A DNA stretch of 64,000 bases from contig OV816024.1 of assembly GCA_929113105.1 (NCBI GenBank), positions 26,474,747-26,538,746 of the forward strand. The letters are read 5' to 3'. A program made the position numbers and the translations under genes. Below the pieces are notes generated by a model. That model saw only the letters and a list, made by a program, of their open reading frames with translations. It did no database searches and was not told the origin of the DNA. Origin of the DNA: Agrypnus murinus. Taxonomy: Eukaryota > Arthropoda > Insecta > Coleoptera > Elateridae. The stretch's first letter is position 1. The number at the start of each line of letters is the position of its first letter. Positions 50,432 through 58,092 of the stretch are shown piece by piece.

Positions 50432-51201
50432 GCCCATATTATTTTTTGGTTTCGAAATTCAAACAACTGAAAGTTGATAATTGAAAATACTCCATGAGAA
50501 ATCAAGTCGTTCTTGACATTGAATCCATATATCCTAATTCTTATCTTATATAACCTATTATTATATAGGTACTCTGTGATAACCATAGTAATATCTGGGT
50601 AAAATCCAGCCATTATTTTAAAGGTTTAATTTTCATTGCAGTCAATTTCGACACTTTGAGTTTTTTAACATTTTTATCAGGGGTGGTATCTCTTTTATGT
50701 GCTCTGTCAAAGAGTTTGAGAATTATCGCCCCTTCTATGCAATAAACATTTGAGAGCATCGTTTAAAGATTTCTATCTTACAGACCATCGTTAGACAAGA
50801 GTAACAAAATTGTCAGAAAGGTATTTTGCTTTCACAGTTGTTATCAGCTAATCAGCTTTAAAAAGGCCAGTTATACATATAGCTTATTTACGTAATCGAG
50901 TGTTTTATTGTATTAGAATTTATAGACATGACAATTTTTCCCTCATAAACTAAGAACAGCTCTTAATAAATATAAACTGTTGACCCTGGGCAGGGGAATA
51001 AAAATTATCTATGTTGAGATCTACATTTTAAACATCAGTAAATTAATAGGCAGGTGTTCTCGTGGGAACTTGATTTTTACCCCAACTCTCAGGTCTATCA
51101 AAGGTATGCTGCGCATCACCAATGATAACCCTATGGGATATTACGCAAGATCTTGTAGTTTGGTAACGTAACCAGGCGAGGGGGCTTGTTCACTGTTTGG
51201 C

Positions 51202-51208
51202 TATAAAA
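51202..51208 (+). promoter_or_regulatory. TATA box of gene B
   Basis: TATAAAA within GGCTATAAAAACCC. Downstream there is a leader with a (GT)n tract (about 51,299-51,321), a donor-like AAG|GTAGGA at 51,362 and an acceptor TTTTAAG at 51,430, giving a possible 69-bp intron, and then the ATG. Confidence 0.6.
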
Positions 51209-51445
51209 ACCCAAACTCGTAGCAATACCTGCTATATAGATGCTCGACTACAGTTCAAGAGCTTCATTACGTTTAATGGTAGTAAAATAAAACTCTGAGT
51301 GTGTGCGTGTGTGTGTGTGTGCTGGTACCTGTCTAAATCAGCAACTTTAGCCAACCATAAGGTAGGATTTTTCTCTTATTTTTTGTAATGATTCATTTGT
51401 ACTAAATTTACGCGTTGATGTTGTTTTAAGAGAGAAAAAAACATC

Positions 51446-51778
51446 ATGTCGCTATTATCATTAAACGAGTTCGAAGACGGTCACAATCTAAATGAGTTAC
51501 AATTACAACAACAGTTTCGACAGTGTATCTTAGACGCAGGAGTCAGCATACCTATTTCAGTAGCAGCGCTTATTTGTTATGAATATGACCATCTGCTATC
51601 TAGCGGGGAGCAGCTGTCTGATTCACGTCGTTATACATCGGCCCCTGTTCAAATACAGAGCAGTGACAGTGAAGAACACATGATCAGTGCGTGTAATCAG
51701 CTTTTACGGGAGGTAGAAACAATAAATAGACGTTTAGGAGTGAACTGTATCACATTTGTTAAATTTATTCGTTTATAA
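51446..51778 (+). CDS. gene B: 110-residue protein of unknown function
   Basis: ATG at 51,446 follows an A-rich leader (AAAAAAACATCATG), 15 bases after the proposed splice acceptor. The product is acidic and helical: an L/Q-rich stretch LNELQLQQQFRQCIL near residue 15, a hydrophobic segment VSIPISVAALICYEYDHLL around 34-52, then a serine-rich linker and a second helix with LLREVETINRRLG. I do not recognise a family. The frame is unbroken and has promoter and intron signals like its neighbours, which favours a real element gene. It is followed convergently by the polymerase remnant on the other strand. No AATAAA is seen at its stop. Confidence 0.5.
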   Translation: MSLLSLNEFEDGHNLNELQLQQQFRQCILDAGVSIPISVAALICYEYDHLLSSGEQLSDSRRYTSAPVQIQSSDSEEHMISACNQLLREVETINRRLGVNCITFVKFIRL

Positions 51779-51856
51779 GTTGATAGGGGCTACTTCTACA
51801 TTCTACTATGAACCATATTATTATTATTGACATATCATTGTTTTCTAGTACTATAG

Positions 51857-52190
51857 TATATACATCATTTTGTTATATGAAAAACTTACATTATCTTATA
51901 TCCTAACCTAAATATTACATTGTACAACTATTGGCAGGTATGCTATAGTGCCTCAAGGTAGAGTATCATATGAGCCCGGTATAATATAGCTCTTATCGTC
52001 GTGAGGGCTTAGCGTGATTATATACATCATTTTGTTATATGAAAAACTTAACATTAACTTATATCTAAACTTAAGTATTATTTTATACAACCATGTTTAT
52101 CAGGTATGCGATAGTACCCTACGGTAGAGTGTCATGCGAGCCCGGTATAATATAGCGCTTATCGTCGTGAGGACTTAGCGCGATTTTGGT
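51857..52190. repeat. tandem duplication, 162-bp period, over the polymerase 3' end
   Basis: TACATCATTTTGTTATATGA at 51,861 recurs at 52,023, and both copies run into the same minus-strand coding text for the polymerase C-terminus (LSPHDDK...YIIPGS). The last exon end of PolB has therefore been duplicated. Confidence 0.85.
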
Positions 52191-54715
52191 TTGAGAGATA
52201 GTTGCAACATTATGTTTATTGGCTCTGAATAATTTTTGCTGTACAGATGTTTCTTTGCCATCTGATAAACAACTCACATAGTCATCAAATGTGATGATGT
52301 TTTTTACTATATGTTTCTTAACACCCTTCGCGCATCGATAGTGTTTTTCACTATGTGATTTTAATACCCTTTTTTTTGCCTTCTTAACTGTTCGTTTATT
52401 TGCCAGAACCCGCTGAATGTTTACGGATATATTATTTAATTTTTCAAATTTGTTAATATCCTTTAACTTAATAGGAAATTCCAACTCGTTAAAATTTATT
52501 TCATTCTCATATATTATGTGATATGATTTTGACTATATGTTTCTTGATAACCCTTCGCCCTCTTAACTATTCTTTTATTCTCAAGAACCTGTTTTACCTC
52601 GTACCACTTTAGGAATTCTTTACGAGCTTTTGGTTTCATGGTATCAATACTGTAGAACTTGACATGCGGAAGAGGGCCAATGTAGTTAGCGTTAGAATAC
52701 TCCATAATTTTGATCGGAATTTTGAATGTTTATTACAGCTTTCTTCTGATGGATAGGATCCGGAAGTGGTCTTCTTGTAATCAGAGCTATTATCAACATA
52801 GGCCTTCCCTACGATCAAAGCCCTGGGTAGACATAGATTGTCAGTATTCTTGATAGCTACAATCCCTCTACGCTTGCTGCACTCTTCGGCGAAGGTACTG
52901 CGGTCTGAACATTCGACGCTCCGGGTATGCAAGCCATATTATCGCTATAACAAATTCGGGCCTTGTCGCCGAAACGACGTCGAACAGTCCTGTATGAAAG
53001 CCTTCGGTTCGATATGCTTGGTTTTAGTTATTACAGCAGTTCGCATGCGTCCCTTAAATGCTGATTTCATATCGGCCTACTTCACGCGATCGCAAACTGT
53101 CTCTTTTCACTGACTATTACTTACACCTACAGTTTTAAGGTTTTAATAATCTCCCTATATGATCTCGCTTGGGCCAGGCGGGTTGATAGATGATTCTTAA
53201 CCCCTATAGATGTTTCTTTTTTCCAGTGCTCTATTGATTCTCCATATAGCCGAGGTGACATCTTATAACATAATCCGAAACCCGTTTGGGAACTCTCCTA
53301 TTAGATTCGTGTGTTGCTTACGCGTGCGGTATACATGTTGTTCACTGGTGTCGAAATGTTCATGAACGTCTTGTTTAATTACTTCATACAGATTAGGCGT
53401 TTCTACAACGTATACTAGGGAATCTGTATCGCTATAACAAATTCGTGCCTTGTCACCGGAACGTCGTCTCATGTATGAGTAATGAAAGTCATATAGTTTC
53501 AACTTTTGATATATCCAATATACACATGCCTACATATATGGACTTGTTGAAGTAAACTTCCGTTTTATCAACTCGATAGCCACTAGATCTTCGAATTTTT
53601 AACATTTAATCTATAGAATAACTGGAACATCTTTTTGCATAAAGAGTAATGAAAGTCATATAGTTTCAATTTTGATATATCCAAAACTGTGTGTCGAAAG
53701 CCTGCCCGTTATGAGCAACTGCTACAACTTTTTTTTTTTAAATTTTTACGCATCTCTAACAGGTGTGTAAGAAAACCATCTATACATTTTCCACGCAAGA
53801 TCTGTTCTCGCAAACCATATCTTACACAGGTGGTAGCAGCTGATGAGTCGCTCTCGGGATGAGCGGTGTGTTCAGTAGCAAGGGATGTTTCTCTACCTGT
53901 TGTCTGAATTCGGGTATTCTTTTCAACAATGTCTTCATCTACTACTACTTAGTGTACTTACCCCAGAAGGAATTCAGCATCAGTTTGAACATTTTTATGA
54001 GGCGACAGAAAAGACCTGAACAGTCCTTTAGGAATTCCCTTGGATACTTATGCTTAAGATTGCTTGCTAACCATGTTCGTATACGGCTTGAGAAAGCAGT
54101 TTGTGTATCCTCCCAATTAATACGGTCTAGCTAGGCTTTTCCTTTCGTCGTCACGCTGTACCTCTACCAGCAACTAATAAGGCTCTCGTGGTTGTCAGGG
54201 TGTGTAAAAGACTTAGGGCATTTAGTGCATGGGATTTTATATCCTTCATGACTTGATTTGAAATGGTTTTCATAGCAGTCAGCACGTGAAAATGACTTGG
54301 GGCATTTAGTACCCTGAACTCTGTTTCCTTGGTGTGTCTTCATATGACGCGTAAAATTGGAGCGTCGAATGCTCAGACCACTTATATCAGACAATTTTTG
54401 TTCCATCTTGGCTAATGAACAGGAATAGGAACTCTGACCTCGGTATGATTTAGGACGATCCCTTTGACATCGACAGCCACGTGTATCTGCCCGGTGGTAG
54501 GTGAATATACCTTATAGGCGTAGTTTTTAGACCAGCCTGATATAAACTCCGTTTTTGTTTAACTCGATAACCACTAGATCTTCGGTAAAAATATTGCTAG
54601 ATCTGAAATTTGATCTTGAGATGAGCTCTTCAACACCGTAACACCCTTCCCGTTTGTTTATTAGTTTGACTATTGAATGTTTTCTAATATCCTTCATCGT
54701 CTCGTCGAAAACCTG
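51960..54715 (-). pseudogene. polB: protein-primed DNA polymerase B, shredded and re-ordered
   Basis: Minus-strand fragments match the PolB of Polinton/adintovirus-type elements. Working downward: a palm piece with DETMKDIRKH and FTEDLVVIEL (54,713-54,540) joined to a C-terminal piece (NYAYKVYSPTTG, 54,535-54,420); C2H2 fingers (54,406-54,164); motif B-like KLMLNSFWGKY (about 54,000); exonuclease motif VAHNGQAFDTQF (about 53,715); a palm piece with YVGMCILDIS and the catalytic motif C YSDTDSL (53,610-53,263); a second motif C scrap (about 52,970); N-terminal RGIVAIKNTDNLCLPRAL (about 52,850); another N-terminal scrap FPIKLKDINKFE fused to the C-terminus ALSPHDDKRYI (52,484-52,119). The canonical order is lost, some parts occur twice, motif A is missing, and stops abound. 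The gene is dead. Confidence 0.88.
54164..54406 (-). pseudogene. degenerate C2H2 zinc fingers within the polB remnant
   Basis: Eighty codons with two or three finger-like units: RSNFTRHMKTH (second half only); TKCPKSFSRADCYENHFKSSH, whose first cysteine is lost; and PCTKCPKSFTHPDNH, with the final histidine lost. PolB proteins of arthropod elements often carry such fingers at the N-terminus. Here they lie between palm and motif B pieces, supporting rearrangement. Confidence 0.7.
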
Positions 54716-55355
54716 GGGTTAAATTATTTAAGAATGTAATAATTAGGTAATTAGTTGTTGCTGTAAATTGTTCAATCATCTTTTGTCAGTATAGTGTAGT
54801 TATAATAATAATAAGTGAAGCTGACAAGAGTTATACCTTATGTACAGTAATTATTAAAAAAGATGGTGAAACTTAAGGGTGATTGAATGTAAATCACAAG
54901 AGGATACTCAGGGGAACATACTCATGAAATAGATCTGATAAACGCGATTTTGTTCTTTTCAATTATGTAGTAGTAGTAGTAGATCAAGACATTGATGAAA
55001 AGAATATTTGGCATAACAAAGCGTACAAAGCATTCAATAGGATGTTTCATGAAAAACGAGTATGTCTTCATGGTTATCGGAGCAGATTTCAACCTAATAA
55101 TAATTGTTTAGTTATTTTGATTATTGTCTAGTTGTTTAATAATTTTAAGAAACATTGTCGTCGTAGAATAAAAGATGTTCTATCATGGTTATCCGAGAAC
55201 AGATAGTTGTTTAGTTATTTAATTATTGTTGTTTTGTTGATGTTCAATAAAAATTTTGAGAAATATTGTCATAGAATAAAAAGATTAATGTTTTATATAT
55301 GTGTATTATTACTATTCTCACCCAGTTGCACCATGTCATGAAAAGTGATAGCTAT

Positions 55356-55392
<37 letters not shown>

Positions 55393-55529
55393 GTAATTAC
55401 CTACGAACACCTGCCTGTGATGATGATGACGTGTCAGCGACAGGATGAAACTTGTCTGCCAGCGATGCCTACCTGTTTACCGTATGCTTGTTACTGAGCA
55501 TGCGCTGGATCTAGGTAAGTATAGGTGAC
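54716..55529. repeat. intergenic repeats and microsatellites
   Basis: AT-rich spacer. Two copies of an about 105-bp unit (about 55,075-55,180 and 55,185-55,285) share TAGTTGTTTA, AGAAA(C/T)ATTGTC and TAGAATAAAA. (TAG)n lies at about 54,967 and (GA)n at 55,359-55,387. No gene. Confidence 0.65.
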
Positions 55530-55538
55530 TATATAAAG
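55530..55538 (+). promoter_or_regulatory. TATA box of gene C
   Basis: TATATAAAG in GGTGACTATATAAAGCCGACCGTTGTTAGCG. The same layout, GACTATATAAA then GA(C/T)CGTTGT, occurs at the orphan promoter 57,129, suggesting a shared core promoter. A (CAG)n run (about 55,579-55,605) lies in the leader. Confidence 0.65.
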
Positions 55539-55612
55539 CCGACCGTTGTTAGCGTGTAGCAGTAGACAGTACGTGTGCAGCAGCAGTAGCAGCAGCAGCA
55601 GCAGCAATTACG

Positions 55613-56800
55613 ATGATGTCAAGCAGTCCTAATTATTGTTATGATAACTGTGTGAGCGAACCCCTGGAAATAGGTAAGTTGTTGTTGTTGTTGTTTATAA
55701 AACTTCAAGTTTATATGCTAATTTGTGTCTATTTTGTTGCTTCTTTAGATGAAGAAGGTTCGGATGTTGCAGATCATGCATCATCATCATCAACAGCAAG
55801 TGCCGACAACGACGACGGTCAAGCGTGGAACAACGAAGTCGAAGAAACAGGTAAGTTGTTTAAAACTTTTGTGTATGTGTGTGTTTATGCTTATATTAAT
55901 CGATTATTGTATTATTATTGTTTAGCGTTCCTGTCGCAGCAGCAGCCTCTATACTACGCTGATGACGCTGTAGCAGCATCAGCAAACTTTACCATCATAG
56001 ATGCACCAGTAGCAGCAGTAGCAGCAGCTAAACGTGAAGTACGTGTTCAGCTGCTCGGGGCTGTCCAGTATCCGTTGTATGTTACGAGACCTCCAGGGGA
56101 AAAAGAAAACTACGATCATATACACAACATCCAAGTAGGACTTATTCCGCCCGATGACGACGACGACCAGGGAGAATTTGCCGTGGTAGTGAAGCTTGAG
56201 TGCGTGAATAACGTATGTGAGTATGGTGAATTGGTGTTGTCGGAACGGGACTGGTTCGAGCTGTATGATATACGAGTCGAGGCACTGTTTAAAAATTTCT
56301 TTCATGGTTGCTGCTGTTGCAACAAGGACAACAGTGTACTACATTGCGATAAACATTTGAAATTCCATCTATGTGACAATTTATACATCGAGATTATTCA
56401 CAACGAGTTTTTCGGCAACAGGGTTGCCATACATGATACACAGCGGACTATAACCTTAAAAGATTACGAGTTTCAGTCTATAATGCATTTAGCACCGTTG
56501 ATCAATCATCATGCTCGAACGTTACGTCACCTCGACTTTTCACGTTTCTATCACGCAAACATAGAGAACGTAGCAGAAGGTCAACTGAGACGCCATGAAG
56601 ATGCCTATAAATCGCTCCCGACATCCGATTCAATTTTATTCACGTCCGAACTGTTATGCGGTTACAACTCAGCTACCAGTTTAATAGACAACACAGCAGC
56701 AGCAATTGGTGGTGGATTGAACTCGTTCATTTTATTAGAAATAATAAAACATTATCCGCAAAAGTTTATCGATGCCGTACGTACACGACTGCAATCATAA
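55613..56800 (+). CDS. gene C: spliced acidic protein, possibly PC4-like
   Basis: The frame is open through two introns of exactly 75 bp each, 55,674-55,748 and 55,851-55,925. Both begin GTAAGTTGTT and end TTTAG, and both are phase 1, so spliced and unspliced forms keep frame; removing them leaves about 345 residues. The first of two adjacent ATGs is taken as start. Exons 1-2 are acidic and Ser/Asp-rich. Residues about 120-200 contain a strand-rich segment, an acidic PPDDDDD run and LVLSERDWFELYDIR, weakly like the ssDNA-binding PC4 fold, then a CCCC...C...H cluster that might bind metal. A tail of helices follows. A perfect 60-bp tandem duplication creates the stop at 56,798; without it the frame would run on through a Gln/Thr-rich tail to the TAA at about 56,917. 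I cannot name the family. Confidence 0.65.
   Translation: MMSSSPNYCYDNCVSEPLEIGKLLLLLFIKLQVYMLICVYFVASLDEEGSDVADHASSSSTASADNDDGQAWNNEVEETGKLFKTFVYVCVYAYINRLLYYYCLAFLSQQQPLYYADDAVAASANFTIIDAPVAAVAAAKREVRVQLLGAVQYPLYVTRPPGEKENYDHIHNIQVGLIPPDDDDDQGEFAVVVKLECVNNVCEYGELVLSERDWFELYDIRVEALFKNFFHGCCCCNKDNSVLHCDKHLKFHLCDNLYIEIIHNEFFGNRVAIHDTQRTITLKDYEFQSIMHLAPLINHHARTLRHLDFSRFYHANIENVAEGQLRRHEDAYKSLPTSDSILFTSELLCGYNSATSLIDNTAAAIGGGLNSFILLEIIKHYPQKFIDAVRTRLQS
55674..55748 (+). other. intron 1 of gene C (75 bp)
   Basis: Donor AG|GTAAGT, acceptor TTCTTTAG. Length is a multiple of three and the intron is free of in-frame stops. Confidence 0.75.
55851..55925 (+). other. intron 2 of gene C (75 bp)
   Basis: Donor CAG|GTAAGT, acceptor TTGTTTAG. 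Same length, phase and first ten bases as intron 1, which suggests one arose by copying the other. Confidence 0.75.
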
Positions 56801-56860
56801 ATAATAAAACATTATCCGCAAAAGTTTATCGATGCCGTACGTACACGACTGCAATCATAT
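56741..56860 (+). repeat. perfect 60-bp tandem duplication at the gene C 3' end
   Basis: ATAATAAAACATTATCCGCA and the following 40 bases occur twice without a mismatch. The unit keeps frame, but the junction makes TCA-TAA from what would be TCA-TAT, truncating the protein. Confidence 0.97.
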
Positions 56861-56924
56861 CAGCAACAGCAGCAGTCGGAGACGTCAACGACAACAACGT
56901 TTGCACCGTCGTATTAAGAACACC

Positions 56925-57071
56925 ATGGCGGAAATAAACTATCTTAGAAATAGGCTGCAAAAATATTTGCACAATTTGCAAGTGTTACGCGATGATCTCA
57001 ACTCATACTGTGTAATGAATAATTTGTCAAATCATATGTTACAATTGTCCATTAAATATCAAAATAAATAA
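56925..57071 (+). CDS. gene D: 48-residue helical protein
   Basis: ATG in an excellent context (ACACCATGG), eight bases after the original stop of gene C, so perhaps a second cistron of the same transcript. The product is almost entirely helix-forming, with a leucine/asparagine heptad-like pattern (YLRNRLQKYLHNLQVLRDDL) suggestive of a short coiled coil. The stop TAA overlaps AATAAA at 57,063-57,068, as at gene A. The family is unknown. Short size limits certainty, but context, start and polyadenylation signal argue for a real gene. Confidence 0.5.
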   Translation: MAEINYLRNRLQKYLHNLQVLRDDLNSYCVMNNLSNHMLQLSIKYQNK

Positions 57072-57128
57072 TATGTATAAACATTGTTGTTGTTGTTTCA
57101 TTTACTAGCACAGGGTGAAGGGGTTGAC

Positions 57129-57219
57129 TATATAAAAAGGTAGATCGTTGTCATCAGCGACAGAGTACACGAATAAAGCCGAAGCTTTCCGACGGCTAAC
57201 ATCCTAAGCTACAAATCCG
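57129..57219 (+). promoter_or_regulatory. orphan promoter and first exon facing the right TIR
   Basis: TATATAAAAA at 57,129, then GATCGTTGT similar to the gene C promoter, a leader of about 60-70 bases, and a consensus donor CCG|GTAAGTAG at 57,219/57,220. There is no coding frame before the TIR, so the transcript would run outwards into or through the TIR. Either the gene was lost or it splices into TIR or host sequence. Confidence 0.5.
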
Positions 57220-57232
57220 GTAAGTAGTCATA

Positions 57233-57236
<4 letters not shown>

Positions 57237-57299
<63 letters not shown>
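57237..57299. repeat. (GA)n microsatellite abutting the right TIR
   Basis: About 31 uninterrupted GA units directly before the TIR inner edge. The left TIR has no such tract. Confidence 0.97.
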
Positions 57300-57302
<3 letters not shown>

Positions 57303-57303
<1 letters not shown>

Positions 57304-58086
57304 TTTCAGCTTAGTGAAAGGATCCAATCCCAGAGTTAGCGCTAAAATTCAAATCTGGTAAGATGGTTGCTTTAAGAATGACAGATTTAAATGACATATG
57401 CAAAAAAAATGACAAATTCAAAATGACAGATTTAAATGACAGATGCAAAAATGACAAATTTAAAATGACAGAAGCAAAAATGACAAATTTAAAATGACAG
57501 AAGCAAAATTGACAGATTTAAAATGACATATGCAAAAATGACAAATATTTAAAATTGACCGATTCAAATTTAGCGCGCGCGCGCACGCAAGATGCTGTGA
57601 TATAAAATGGTTGCCTCTCTGTAGTAGTAGTAATACAGATTTCTTCTTCTTCTTCATGACACGCCACCTAGTAGTAGTACACAACGCAACGATAATACAG
57701 ATCCCTTCATGACGCCCTCTCTTAGCAATACACACTAATTGTAGCATTACGCCCTCTATTGGTAGCACTCAGTTTGCCGGTAATACAGATTCCCGTAATG
57801 GCGGCGGGCGTGGTAGCCTGGCGCCAGGGCGTGGTAGAATGGAGCCAGACGTTCCAAAATGGCTGCCTTCAACCAATCAGAAGCAAGGGGAGGAGCTACA
57901 GGGGTGGGGGTTAACCAATCAGAGAGAAGTAGGCGGGGAAATCCAAGATGGCGGCGACCAATCAGAAGCAAGGGGAGGAGCTACAGGAGTGGGGGTAGCC
58001 AATCAGAAGCAAGGGGAGGAGCCATGCCATTGGCATGCCACATGGCATGTCAATTTCTGTCTGGGCCAGGTGTCCCAATACCTACT
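57303..58086 (-). repeat. right terminal inverted repeat (784 bp)
   Basis: Mirror of 45,944-46,747 with the same sub-blocks in reverse: TGACA array (about 57,375-57,560), (GC)n, CTCF-like sites at 57,662-57,674, 57,713-57,726 and 57,750-57,762, then the CCAAT/YY1-like GC-rich block (about 57,790-58,020), dyads, and the CCTACT terminus. Confidence 0.95.
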
Positions 58087-58092
58087 TTTATA
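58087..58092. repeat. target-site duplication, right copy (TTTATA)
   Basis: Identical to 45,938-45,943. Joining the flanks at this hexamer restores continuous CATAGTTTATAGTGTATA. Confidence 0.9.

Larger units (their letters stand above)
45944..58086. mobile_element. Polinton/Maverick-like element, 12.1 kb, derived gene set
   Basis: Bounded by near-identical inverted repeats of about 0.8 kb starting AGTAGGTATTG, with a perfect 6-bp target duplication. Seen inside, left to right: a 115-codon gene on minus; tandem and inverted duplications; a 110-codon gene on plus; a shredded protein-primed DNA polymerase B with C2H2 fingers on minus; a spliced gene of about 345 codons on plus; a 48-codon gene on plus; and an orphan promoter facing the right TIR. 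Ends, duplication length and polymerase type all agree with Polinton/Maverick/adintovirus-like elements. No integrase, packaging ATPase, protease or capsid gene is visible. Near-identical TIRs together with a ruined polymerase suggest recent mobilisation by proteins supplied from elsewhere, or gene conversion between the TIRs. A bidnavirus-related origin is possible, since those viruses also combine PolB with inverted repeats, but is less favoured. Confidence 0.85.

Noticed and set aside
50395..50613. 72-codon minus frame inside the Polinton-like element
   Set aside because: It has a start but no TATA/intron pattern like its neighbours, and its last codons lie in the hairpin arm; no family recognised.
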